The position numbers were made by a program, and so were the translations under genes. Of a stretch of 64,000 nucleotides of DNA, positions 35,280 to 46,203 are shown one piece after another. Location of the stretch: the NCBI GenBank assembly GCA_002205965.3, contig NADL03000554.1, positions 1 through 64,000 on the forward strand, read 5' to 3'. Source of the DNA: Kappaphycus alvarezii (lineage: Eukaryota > Rhodophyta > Florideophyceae > Gigartinales > Solieriaceae). A model generated the notes under the pieces. It was not told the origin of the DNA. It saw only the letters and a list, made by a program, of their open reading frames with translations, and ran no database searches. Within the stretch, counting starts at the first letter, position 1. Every line of letters begins with the position of its first letter.

Positions 35280-38200
35280 AGGCATCGGAACTTTCGTAAT
35301 TGGGATGTGAGTCAGATGGCGATAGATACTGTTTTGTAGATTGAAAACAGTTGTTCGCGGTGTGAAGCAATGGTTTGTCCGAAGTGCGGCCTCTAATTTC
35401 TTGTTCGGGTTTCTCTTCTTCATAGCATCTGCTAGATTTTAATTGCTCCGGATAAGGCATACACTTGTAATTGTTCCATCTGATATGTAATCACGACAGC
35501 GATACATTACTTCAGGTAGGCTTTGGGCAGTTTCTTTCATTACATTTAGCCACAGAGTTTGGTTGTCAATGTATGAGACAACAGGGACTTCCTTTTTCAG
35601 CAGTTCGAATACGACCATCCGCATATTTCGGATCGATCTGAACGAGAGATCTAGCGCCAGTAGTTCTGATTCTTCTGTAGAATGGGCGCTTCTAGATGCG
35701 CGGGAGCTGTGCCACTGAACAACTTTGAGGCGATTATCCTTATCAGAGAGCGCAATTACGTAACCCACTTGGGAATGCTTCAACGCTAGGTTCTGATTCG
35801 ATCCGTCTGAGTAAACTCGAATGTAAATCGAGTCAAAATCGAGCGAGACGTATTTTATCTTGGCTGGTAAGTCCATCTTGGCCTTTTTGAGTGCGAAGGA
35901 AGAACTAAGAAGCTGCTGCAGTGTTTTGGTTGATCCCTGCAAAGCAACACTTGCTTGAAAGGCGGACAAAGGTGATGTTGCCGTCGCAACCCATGCGAGT
36001 TTTCCAGACTTGCGACGATGGATGTTGAGCTAACTATCTATTAATGGACGCGATAAGTTTTTGTCCGAGACGGTAGAGTCGGTATCTTCGATGGAATTGA
36101 GATACTCGTTCTGAGTAATGGTGAGGCAGGTTCATTGCGTTCAATGTCTACTCTTTTGAATTCTGTGGGTAGTAGATTCTTTTCGCGACACTCGAATGTT
36201 TCTTTGACATTTTCTTCTGATGCCAACATCGACTGGGGGAAGACGACGTATGTATCGTCCGTGCGCAAAAGTATTGCTGCATTTGTTGTTTGACTGTATA
36301 ACAATTAGGGGTCATATATGGATTGGCGAAGGTCTTTGATATTTTCCACAAGCCAAGGAACGAATGTCTTATGCCAATATTTTCCAGCTTCAACGTCTCC
36401 GTATATTTGCACATTCGCTTTCCATACAGTACTCTGAGACTCTGGGAAATATGTGAAATATTCCAGTGGGGGCGGTAAAATACCAAGTCTTGTGTCGGCT
36501 TGCTTTGCAAGTAAGCTTTTGGAACATCTCGAGTGAAAACATGAATCGGATCTAATGCGGAAGACGAAATCCAGGTCAGGGTGATCGCGTGGAGAATTGG
36601 CATCGGTTGGTGCATTTCCACTAAGGTAATGTCTGAACTTGGAACGTGAAGAATCGGAAATGAGCCTCGCACGGTAGCGTATTGAATTGTTGTCCCACTG
36701 GGAATGTGTGATTTTCAAAACCCATTTGAGAGGCTGCGTTTAACAATGTGTTGGAACTTTGTTCTTTTGAATTGGAATGACAGCTTTCTTCAAGAGGAAT
36801 TTGATTTCCTCAAGCTTTGCATCTTGGAACTTCTGAATTTCCTCTGCGTTTAGTTCCTTTTTTCTGTGTATTTTTTGAACTGCTGTTATGTGGATAGCAT
36901 TCGAACCGACGGTTCCGAGCAGGTTGGGAACGAAACTGAGGGTCACAGATGTATGTTCTGGAGTCAACTGTGCGCTCGTAATTTCTGGAACGGAAGAAGC
37001 CACGCAGATATTGTTCACCAAGCGGGATACAGGGACTCGACCCAAGCAGTTCGAGGGGATATTTTTTGTTTCGGCTTCAGTTTCCTCATTTGGTTTTGAA
37101 ATTCGTTCAAGTACTTCTTGATCTTGAAGGTTCTCGTGAATGATGTCAGGAGGTAAAGAGTACTGTCCGATGTATGGTCTGACACGATTCTCGTGAGTTG
37201 GATACAACTTGTTTTTGAAAGAAACATCCGTTGAAAGAGATAGCGATGGGAAGGAGTCTGACAAAAACCGGGTTCGTACCTTTTCTCTTTACTCACGTGC
37301 TCGACATTGTCCTTATGTACATGCTGGATCGATGAAACCTACCTAAACCGACCCTAAAGAAACAGTTAACGACAACCAAAAAATGGTAGGAGATCGCCGT
37401 CAAGCCACACACATACGAGCTAAACTGACTATCATCTGCTGAAAACCGCACGATACGAAAATATCTAATCCTTATTCAACACAGGCCTCAGAATGTCCGA
37501 CTCTTGAGCGTGCACAGTACAAGTCATTCTTGGAATAGGAGAAACCCAAGCCACAAGCGCAAAGGACCAAATCAATTCACCCACAAAGTGATACAAGCAA
37601 TATCAAAATACATAAAAATGAGAGACACAAATACATCAGAGTGTGAGAAGAGATAAATCCTACATCGAAGTTCCGAATGATGTACCAAGATATCATTTAG
37701 ATATCAACGACATCAACTGTAGGGCTTTAACTTCGTGCAACAATTCCAATGCGCCAACCTTGTCGCTTGCAGAAAAACCAAACCTTATCATTGATGCTGA
37801 ACGTCTTTGACCGATTAGCGGCTGCCAGTTGAATTTCTCGTTATAAGCAAGATTAAACGGCGCAAATTTCAACCATAGGTGGGAAGTGACCATTAACGGG
37901 AGAGTTTCATTCCACCTTGTGATCTTGATGTGACTGGCATTTCCTTTTCGAAGACAAATGTCGAATCCAAGACGGCCTTGATCTTGCAGTCCGATAAGTA
38001 ACGGAATTGGTGTCGGAGGCAGAACGAATACGACCAAGTGGAACCTGTGAGCAATCCCTTTGTAGTATTGAGCCGTGCAAACGAGGCATGCAAGATGTGT
38101 TGCCTTGATTGGATGGCCTGCGAAACGAAATGGGGATATGTCGTCAGGGATAGGAACAATAAGAGCTGGAGGCCAATCTCAACGTTTTCACCATTCCGAA

Positions 38201-39170
38201 CTGCAAAGACTCTTCGGAGCACCAGTATTTATGAGGAAATTGTGATCAACATTGTAAATATTGGAAGTAGACAGTTCTGTTGTTGAATCCCGGAGCTCTA
38301 TGAGAGAATTGCGGATTTAATTAATGTCGTTGGCGTACATTTGTTTGTCATGAATTTCCAAGAGAGCCACAAGCCAGTTGTCGAACTCGTCTTCATCACT
38401 TCTTGATTGGTCACTTGATTGATCTTGTACGTGAAAGCTATCAACCAAATCTAGAACTTCTTCTTTGCCATTGTTATTCTCTTCGTTGTATTGTTCAATG
38501 AGAAAAGTTGCGCCTTTTCCAACTAAGGCGAGGTTAGACAAACGCTTCATGTGACAGTCGCGATCGGGGCACTGGCGAAGAAAATTTCCTGGCTTACCAC
38601 ACCCGTAACAAATTTTCTTGTGTCCCATTTAAAGAGCGCGTGGGTTTCTCGACTGCTAGTACGCGGTAGATGTATGATGGTGCCGATATTTGAATGGGCG
38701 GCGATGTCTAGGCGGAGGGGGAGTTCTTGCAAAGAAAGCCACAAGATCGGGATGTTTTGAGTTTGCCCGAAATGTTCCTTCATTACTCGTGAGAAATGAA
38801 GACGAGCTGGAGCCCTTGGCTACAGCAGTTTTCACGCGGAGATTTTCAGTAACAGCAGCGGAGGTGAGCTGTTGCGCGAATGATGTTGGATCTGTATAAA
38901 TCGATGTCTGCTGGAATAGAATTTGGCACAAGGGGACAGTGCGAAAAACATCTTTGTATCTCGACAGAAGGAGTTGGGTAGCTTGCATGTGCATAGGGAT
39001 ATCATTTTGGTGATCACGGAGGTGTTCTATGCATCGACGAGTTGCCGACTCCTCGGTGTCAAACTTCGAACGGAAATCTTGATATGTTATACAATTCCAA
39101 CGATCACTTTGCGAGGAAAATTTGGGGTGTTAATGATTGAAAAATAGGTTAGCCTATGTTCCCAAGCGCA
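35280..39170 (-). mobile_element. Ty1/copia LTR-retrotransposon fossil D
   Basis: Minus-strand copia remains. From high to low coordinates: gag with a zinc knuckle (CYGCGKPGNFLRQC, about 38.6 kb, gag from about 39.0 kb); protease-like region with PIPLLIGLQ (about 38.2-37.7 kb); pre-RT linker (about 37.2-36.75 kb); RT with FTRDVPKAYLQSKP (about 36.7-36.1 kb); RNase H with VYSDGSN, SQVGYVIALSD and STEESELLALD (about 35.9-35.5 kb). DVxxAYLQS is a copia rather than a gypsy signature. Broken at roughly ten points, medium to old. It lies exactly between the two LINE inverted-repeat loci. Confidence 0.75.
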
Positions 39171-39183
39171 TCAAATAATTGGT

Positions 39184-39475
39184 GCTAGCCTTCGACTCAC
39201 TTGGATCGTCGTCTGCGACGACGTCGAAGGTAATCGACGAATACGCGGCCGCTGTCGCAATCCGCAGCGGATGCTCGGCGGTAGGAGTGAAGACTCGGCT
39301 TTATCAGCAGCTTAGTTATGCGATTTGGTCCACTTGTGCCGCGTCTGAAATATGTCGCGCACCACAACATGCAGAGTTTAGCCACCCTATTCAAACCTAA
39401 TTGTTTTAGGTTTGTTACAGTGGGGTATTCAGGACTTTGCATGTTGCACCTGCATATGTCTGTGGTGAAGTAATA
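39184..39475 (+). repeat. Inverted-repeat arm 1, encoding a LINE end (L7)
   Basis: About 292 bp, near-identical to the reverse complement of 40006-40298. The plus strand encodes LAFDSLGSSSATTSKVIDEY then YQQLSYAIWSTCAASEICRA, the last LINE subdomain, with the stop near 39.40 kb and a 3' tail after it. Confidence 0.85.
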
Positions 39476-39539
39476 CTATGTTGGTACAAATGGTCGGCAT
39501 GAAGGAACAAAGAAACGGAATTAATCCGGTTCAAAGTCG

Positions 39540-39941
39540 CTAGAAGGTTGTCTCGAGGCCAGCCAGCAGGCAGGCAGCGTTTGACGTGGCAGCGGCCGCA
39601 GCGTGCCGTGGCATGAATATCCCGCGAACGTTCCCGTATGATTCCATGGCCCTGACTGCAACGCTTCTTGCCTCTTCGGCTATGACGGCGTAAGCGTCTG
39701 GATGCCAACCGCCGAGAATGGATATGGGCATGGGGCCGAGTCTACCTCGAGAGGAAGTAGCGATGAAGGTTTGATACTTTTTGTGCTTCGCCGCTCGGGC
39801 TGCGTTATGGGAGGTCAACGGGTTGACCGTGTTGACTATCCGTGAGTGCCTCAGACGATCTAAATTGTAAGAGGGGGTAAATTGGGCAACTTGGGTTTTA
39901 CGTGAATGGGTTGGTATGCTTAATTCTCTCGCTAAGAGCAA
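39540..39941 (-). mobile_element. LINE endonuclease-end fragment (L8) between the inverted arms
   Basis: A 133-codon minus-strand frame: NPLTSHNAARAAKHKKYQTF, GPMPISILGGWHPDAYAVIA and ATSNAACLLAGLETTF. It is the last subdomain of the REL LINE, closest to L3 and L6, and differs from the L7/L9 type of the flanking arms. It carries no internal stop over this stretch. Confidence 0.7.
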
Positions 39942-40005
39942 CCGCAGACTAGGACTACTGTAAGTAGGGTAACCACTTACTGTACATACCCTCAGAACGG
40001 AGGGT

Positions 40006-40438
40006 GAATTACTTCACCACAGACATATGCAGGTGCAACATGCAAAGTCTTGAATACCCCACTGTAACAAACCTAAAACAATTAGGTTTGATTAGGGTGG
40101 CTAAACTCTGCATCTTGTGGGGCGCGACACATTTCAGACGCGGCACAGGTGGACCAAATCGCATAACTAAGCTGCTGATAAAGCCGAGTCTTCACTCCTA
40201 CCGCCGAGCATGCGCTGCGGGTCGCGACAGCGGCCGCGTATTCGTCGATTACCTTCGACGTCGTCGCAGACGGCGATCCAAGTGAGTCGAAGGCTAGCGG
40301 CACAAACTTCCATCCCAGTTTTGATCGTCCTGGGAAGGCTTCACCAGGGATGGCTGCTACTTTGCTGGCAAGCTCCCTATTTTTCCGTCTTTCCGCTGCA
40401 TTGGCAACGGCGCGCGCCTCACGCGCTCCAATGGACAT
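40006..40438 (-). mobile_element. LINE end fragment (L9); 40006-40298 is inverted-repeat arm 2
   Basis: The minus strand reads AFPGRSKLGWKFVPLAFDSL, VIDEYAAAVATRS and QQLSYAIWSTCAASEMCRAP. This is a longer copy of arm 1, extending about 140 bp further into coding sequence. The FVPLAFDSLG core is the hallmark of the last subdomain in this LINE group. Confidence 0.75.
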
Positions 40439-40509
40439 GAACCCCTCTTGGAATGGCGATGTTACTCAGAACGGAGGTTCTCTGGAATACACTGTATACA
40501 CAATTTCAA

Positions 40510-41778
40510 GCTGTGGCCTAAGCGTCGCTCAAAACTCCTTCCAACAAACAACTGGCGTTATTCTGCACGAGTCTCGCCGCGTGACGAGCGAACAATGTTC
40601 GCTGCACATCAGCAATCGGAATGGCTGCCCGTGCGGCAATGCCAGTCGCAACCCGGTTAGCGAAGTCCCGAGTGGAAGGGTGCCAGCCCCCCAACGTGGA
40701 GAGTGGAAGGGCAATGAAGCGATGCCCAGGACCCTTGGAACGTATCAACTCGGCAAAGGGAGTGTCCTTGCCCAGGCGAGCATGGTTAAGGGGCTTGAGT
40801 GGGCATCGCGGCCAGGGGGGGAAAGCGGGCGGGGGTCAAGGGATGGATAACGGTTACGTCATAATAGCCCGTGCCCCCGTTCTCTCCAAGCGCCTTGATG
40901 TCTGGGCGAACTGCGTGGCCGGGTTGTGGCGGCTCGAGGACAGGGTGTCGGGCTGCTTTGGAGAGATCTGCAGCAAACAAACGTGTCTGCGAGTCATGCC
41001 GCCACCCGCGTGTGGATCCATAGGCACAGCACAGCGCGTGGTCACCATACTGATCCATGAGGGTCGTGCATCCCCCTTTGTGGCATTTCGAAGCTGGAGG
41101 AAACAATGGCACCCTGCAATAGAACTGCAACCACGTCTTGTAATTGCGGTCCGGGATGTAGGTACCCAACCCCGGCGCAGGTTGGCATGACAGCCAGTCC
41201 TTGCAACCCTCCACTGACAACGAAGCTCGGAATGCAACCGTCCTCTCATCTCCCTTCGGCATGGCATCAGAGGCCTTTTCCTCAACTCTGCGGACGAGTT
41301 GCCCCTGCCCAAACCGCTGCCTTGAGTCGATAGCCGTGAACTGGACAACCTTCTCGAGTGCCACTTGTGTCTTCCACTCATCATGTGCCCGAACTGCGGA
41401 TGTGTAAGATTGGAGAGCAGTGTTCGGTAGCACCGGGAGAAGGGTAGATCACAAGGCATGCGTGAGGGATACGGAGGAAAGGAAGGCAGCCGCCGCAGTG
41501 AGCTTAGCGGAGCGGAGCCCGATGCCAAATGTTGGCTTGCGGGGCCCAAAGGGCGCAATAGGAAGTTGTAATTCCCGAAAAGTGTCGGCGTCCAGAAACC
41601 CGCCCATCAACCCCCTCAGTGTGTCTTCAACAGCGGTTTCGAATTCAGTTGCTTCCTCAAGAGTGGAATGAGCGGGAACTACACGTAAGAGGTAGTTGAT
41701 CCGACATGCACCAAAGCAGGTCCGCAGTAGGTGGAGAGCAACAGGTACAAAAATATTGGGTAGAAATATCCTCTGCAA
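40510..41778 (-). mobile_element. LINE post-RT, zinc finger and endonuclease fragment (L10)
   Basis: The longest of the truncated copies. The minus strand carries the post-RT helix HLLRTCFGACRINYLLRVVP (about 41.7 kb), FGIGLRSAKLTAAAAFLSSV, a zinc finger (KCHKGGC then GDHALCC, about 41.1-41.0 kb), LFAADLSKAARHPV, the endonuclease core AVRPDIKALGENGGTGYYDV (about 40.9 kb), and the end subdomain ALPLSTLGGWHPSTRDF (about 40.7 kb). At least two frame changes break it (near 41.43 and 40.76 kb). RPD and YYDVTV fit a PD-(D/E)xK nuclease. The RT itself is missing. Confidence 0.75.
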
Positions 41779-42613
41779 TGATCGCAGGGGATGATATCGG
41801 AACTTTGCGAACGAGATCCTTCATGTCTGTTGGAATCGGATCATGATGGGACTTTGCTTGCAAATCAGACTTAGTTTGATGAATGCGCACAGCCTGTGAG
41901 CAAAGACCCTGGCAGCTCGATGATCAGATGAACGAGAATGAATGCGACTGCATCGGAAATACGGTAATCGAACTGCTAGCCTTGTCTACTCAGCATTTCT
42001 GATGACCGTTCGACAATTTCCTGGAGGGCAGCATTCTAAGCGGTAACAGTGAAGGTGGGAAATGTGGGGCGATTTAATATTTGAAAGACCTGGTCGGTTG
42101 TGGCCCGGAGTGAAGGTTGGATTTGGATATTCTCATTGATAGCATCATTTTTTTCAGTCTCATCAGAGTATCAAAGCTAGGCAAGGGGGATCCAGTTTAG
42201 TACTGCATTTCGTTGTCAGCAGTGTTTCTGTCAGTTGGGATGCCGGCAACAAATGTGTGACAATTGTCGTTGCGCGTTAATTTGTACTTGAGATGGGGAG
42301 GATCTAAAACCCTCTGTCATGGATTCACCGCGCCTCCTCGATGAAAGCTGTTATGTTGAGGTGCATTTACGGTGCAATGCTTGCAAGGGCCTTGAAAAGT
42401 TCTCAATCATAACTACATTGTAAGATACGGTATCTACCGAACTGAATGTACACTTCAGTACAGTACACTACTGTACAGTCCACGTACGGTAAATACTGTA
42501 CTGTACTGAACTTTGTGGCGCTAGCCAGATTTCACCATGTCCAACGCAACAAAGAAAATCTGTTCCTCACAGTGCTCCCGACCGCCTCATCGTGTCCAGC
42601 ACCCTCTGCTAAT
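41779..42613. other. Noncoding spacer with repeats
   Basis: No gene. At 42.05-42.12 kb is a repeat shared with 16.20-16.27 kb (TTGAAAGA then GG-CGG-TGTGGCCCGGA). At 42.44-42.51 kb is a cluster of TACTGTACAG-type words, just beyond the 3' end of the haloperoxidase-like gene. Confidence 0.45.
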
Positions 42614-44211
42614 TCAGTGGCCTGCGACATCCATTCTGCAACGCACCCGCCTCACAAGCTTCCGATGAAACTCTTGCACAAACATCGGACGACTGCCTTG
42701 CACCAACTTTGAAATTCCATCATGCACCATTCCTGCCACCGGTGCGCAAACTTGCGCTCCGGCCGGAACCGCTTTTGTGAAATGCATGCCCCCATCCAAC
42801 CGAGACTGCCCACAATCCCTACTCACCTCACTCCACCTAGAATACCCTAACGTCACATCCGACAACGGCAATCCCGTCTCGGCCCTAGAGGAACCTTTTT
42901 GTAATACTAATGGCAACTTCACTACCTCACCTCGTGCCATGAACGTATCCGACCCAAATTGAAGGGTCATCGCCTTTGCAAATGACTCACAGAAGCAGGA
43001 GCTTCCACTCGGGTACTCTGCATGCGGCATTGTTCGGATATACGCCTCCCATTCCCGTGCGGGCAAGCTCTTCCTCCCCTGATTTGGGCCCGCATATGCA
43101 GTAATAATCCTCCCCCCCGATCGTGTCGCATCCGAGACGGCGGCCGAATCGCATTATGTCGAATCTTCTCCTTCCACACCAACATCACAGCTTCATATAG
43201 CGTAGTAGCCGCCACCATATCAATCACTATGAACTCCCAAGAATCCCCATGGATTCCACGCGTGAACGCCAGCGATGCCTGCAGCACCAACAGTGAATTC
43301 GCTTTATCGTCAAACAGTTCAATCTTTGCTTTTGTAGTTGCGTTCTCGGCCATCATTGCAGATCTCGAAATCAGCAAATTGAGCTCCTTAGCATAGTTGT
43401 ATCGCGGATTTGGCGCGGTAAGGGAACAGTAGGTCTTGTCGTCGATCAGGAATGATCGACCTAAGTTGCCGATGTGCGGTGTGACATGCTCCTGGTACAG
43501 CAGAAATCCTCTTCCGTCATGTTCGAGTAACGGTTGCCATCTGCGTGGATTGTGCAGTTTCCACGGTGTGTTTCGCGGAATGAAGCGATTGGCACTCCAG
43601 TCTTGAAATGGAATTCTGTTAAAGCTCCGACTCAAACTGCCGTCCATATTCCACCCGTCTCGACTTGACCAGTTTTGGTACTCCCTTAATCGCATGTAGG
43701 CATTTCCCCATGGCGTTTTCACATTATTACAATCCTGCGTTTCGCATAGCTGCGGATCGATCCCCCACGGAATCACCAGGGCGTCAAATTGGTCACGAGC
43801 ATCTGGAAAAATGGCTTTAAAGGCCATGGAGCAAATGTAAGCCAATGTGACACTTCTGTAGAGGTGAAAGTTTGTAGAATTTCTACAAAACCTTACCGGG
43901 GGCTGCCGCCCCCAAATGTCAAGGGGCCTTTCCTCAAACGCGCCCATTGTATTGAACAGAGTTGCAACGATGGATTGTATTTTGTGAAATTGGACGGGGG
44001 TTTCGAAGGCGGCGAGCTGCGGAATGGCAATGGTGATGTGTGCGAAAAAAATAGAGTCATCGGGGGCCGGGGAGTTTGGTGGAAGTGGACTGAACTTGGT
44101 AGGGTTGGAGATGCCGGTCGGTTGGATGCAAGCTGCGGTGCCTTGTGATACGAGAAAAGCGAGGAATGTAGCGATGCAGCATAAACGGGTATTTGTGCTG
44201 CTGAAGACCAT
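42614..44211 (-). CDS. Vanadium-dependent haloperoxidase-like secreted protein, apparent frameshift
   Basis: ATG 44211 (not the upstream in-frame ATG at 44385) gives a clean signal peptide: MVFSSTNTRLCCIATFLAFL, then VSQGTAACI. The mature part continues to KIRHNAIRP near 43.15 kb, where Lys and Arg are seven residues apart as in vanadate-binding haloperoxidases. A second frame then carries LPAREWEAYIRTMPHAEYPS-GSSCF (about 43.0 kb) and SRLDGGMHF (about 42.8 kb), with Arg and His six apart, as in the family. The two frames meet at a run of seven G (43112-43118, C7 on the plus strand), so one base is gained or lost there: sequencing error or a real lesion. The usual catalytic His of PSGH is Ser, so classical haloperoxidase activity is doubtful. 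About 530 residues read across. Confidence 0.8.
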
Positions 44212-44330
44212 GGTTGAAGAGTTGACGATACGCTGTTTTGTATTGTACAACAACGGTAGTTGCAAGGGGAGTGGAAGGGGTGAAGCAGCGGGGCCGTTCC
44301 AGGGAGAGGGCGATGTGTGGACATAAGGTG
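44212..44330 (-). promoter_or_regulatory. Leader of the haloperoxidase-like gene
   Basis: On the minus strand the DNA before ATG 44211 is C/T-rich with CCCCTTCCACTCCCCTTGC and no TATA box, resembling the leader of the 28.6-kb gene fragment. It probably includes the transcription start region. Confidence 0.35.
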
Positions 44331-44756
44331 TTTGGATGTATGTTGAAAGAGCGGCTTCTAAAGTGGTTCGACCCTGACAAGCCAAGCTTAACTATTGCCG
44401 ACCTGCACTTGGATGAAGAAATTGATCAAATGAGGTAACAAGGCTTTTTCGGGGAGCCGTTGTTGTCATGACGTGTGTTGCACGGTAAGTACTAGACTTT
44501 TCTCGGAGATTTTAGTATGACACAGGGTGAATTCCTTTGCTGGATTTGTTTATCAGCGAACGGCACCGGGACGTGTTGAGTGGTATTTAGCGTTTGTCCG
44601 TTGGGAAATGTTCTGGTGTCCCAAGCAGACTCTAGGCCTTGATTCGCGAATTGGACGTGGCTTGCCTTCAAAGCTTGGCTTGCCTGAAGACTGCAGGACA
44701 ATTCAAAAATATCTAATCGCAGTGAACGGACTCCTTGTACACTCACTTGGGATGTT

Positions 44757-45200
44757 TTGATTTGTGTAACGTTCTGCAAATACCATCTCTGCAGCCTCTT
44801 TTTGTGTTTTTATGTGCCGTTGGGAAAGAATGGATCTCTAAACGTAAGAATACTGGCTTCACAAAAGATGTTGGTGATTTTGTTTGGTTTTCCGCACTGG
44901 CCTGCTAGGCCGATTACTAGAGCAGACGGTCAGTTGTGGAGAGGTGTGGACGATGCACGATGCACACCTCTCCAAGGCTGGCCTTATGCTCAAGTAGACC
45001 GCCGTACAGTGATTTGCAAAAGTTTTTTTTCATGTTTACCTATAGAGAGACCTGCATGGATCCTTGAATTCGTGACAGGGAAGCTGAAATGTCATCAACA
45101 GTTTGGCGTGATATTGGCCAGAATTCAATCTCCGAGGTTATCTCCCAACCTTTGGCATGACTACAATGTACAATCCGAGTCTAAACAAGCTGTATCATAG
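44757..45200 (+). pseudogene. Possible PWWP-domain gene remnant
   Basis: Around 44.865-44.915 kb the plus strand reads VGDFVWF in one frame and FPHWPARPI in the next. Together these resemble the start of a PWWP domain (GD-VW ... P-WPA). The 147-codon frame starting at 44757 carries the second half and has no other known motif. If real it is frame-broken. PWWP domains read methylated histones, but this call rests on about 15 residues. Confidence 0.25.
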
Positions 45201-45301
45201 ACTGCTCTGCAGAGTCGTTGAGCTCAACTGCAAACTATTTTAGGCCCGGAAACCATTTGATGGTGTCCAAGTGATGATTATGTCATCCTACCAATCATCC
45301 G

Positions 45302-45805
45302 ATGCCATGTGAAACGTTTCGAGAGAAAATACTGTACCACAGTTTCAACTCAGGTGAGGCCCCCGATTTCTTCCCCGATTTCCACTTTGAACCATTCAAC
45401 CTGAATGACCCAGCCACCTCCCGTACACTGCTGTGCAGTGCTCATCAAACCTCACTTGCTTACAGCCCCACTCCTGAATCAGCAACGTGGACCGCTTTCC
45501 CGCAAACCCTAAACTCAACCACCAAGCATCCCACAGCCCGCCTAAACTCCAATACAGCCTCCACACAGCACCCCACCCCCACAACAAACAGTACAATCCC
45601 GACACTCCCCCCACCCCCTACGCAGAAACCGCAACACAACACAACCACCACACCCTCCCACTCTTCCCCCCACTCCCAAACATCACCGTACACATCCCAC
45701 GCCCACCCTTCCAACCTCAGGCCTACAACTGCAACGTCGATACTGTACTGTACTAGCGCGGACCCCCGAAGCAAGGCGGCGATATACCCGAAATACCGTA
45801 GCTGA
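45302..45805 (+). CDS. Hypothetical Pro/Thr/Asn/Ser-rich protein
   Basis: A 167-codon frame. It starts MPCETFREKILYHSFNSGEA with a mixed N-terminal part (FFPDFHFEPFNLNDPATS), then changes to low-complexity Thr/Pro/Asn/His/Ser (TPTTNSTIPTLPPPPTQKPQ). There is no signal peptide. The compositional tail may be a linker or simply C-rich DNA read in frame. Antisense frames through the same DNA are shadows. It may be a real short gene, but the support is weak. Confidence 0.3.
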   Translation: MPCETFREKILYHSFNSGEAPDFFPDFHFEPFNLNDPATSRTLLCSAHQTSLAYSPTPESATWTAFPQTLNSTTKHPTARLNSNTASTQHPTPTTNSTIPTLPPPPTQKPQHNTTTTPSHSSPHSQTSPYTSHAHPSNLRPTTATSILYCTSADPRSKAAIYPKYRS

Positions 45806-46007
45806 CACTGTCAACTTGGCCTAGTATGCAAACCAAAAGGTACGATATGAGTACATGCTGTACGAGTTGAGTGGGTTGAAGTAAAATAGTTTATGGTTCT
45901 GTGCTTGATGTCCTAGTCAGCAGGGCCTTTTGGTAGGCACTAGTGCCGTAGTTTTTCCTCTGGCACAACTATTTCCCTGCTATCTGTAATCTCTAGCAGG
46001 TGTTCTA

Positions 46008-46203
46008 CGGTGCCGGAAACTTAATTACGACACCCCCTCTTTTCACCAATAAAATGAGAACCAATAACTCATAGCCAAACTTTACCAGGCCTATTCTTTC
46101 TATCTATTATATAAAGAATCTAAGTCTCTTGTTCATTCGCCAATTATTTGTCAAAAATATCCAAAAAAGGCTACCAGGGAGGGGGAAATCTAATTACGAC
46201 AGG
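46008..46203. repeat. Left terminal inverted repeat of the Tc1/mariner element
   Basis: About 195 bp, beginning CGGTGCCGGAAACTTAATTA. AATTACGACA occurs near the outer end (about 46.023 kb) and again near the inner end (46192-46201). This matches the IR/DR layout of some Tc1 elements, in which the transposase binds two direct repeats per end. Confidence 0.85.

Noticed and set aside
45396-45774. Gly/Val/Trp-rich minus-strand frames
   Set aside because: Antisense shadow of the C-rich Pro/Thr/Asn-coding stretch on the plus strand.
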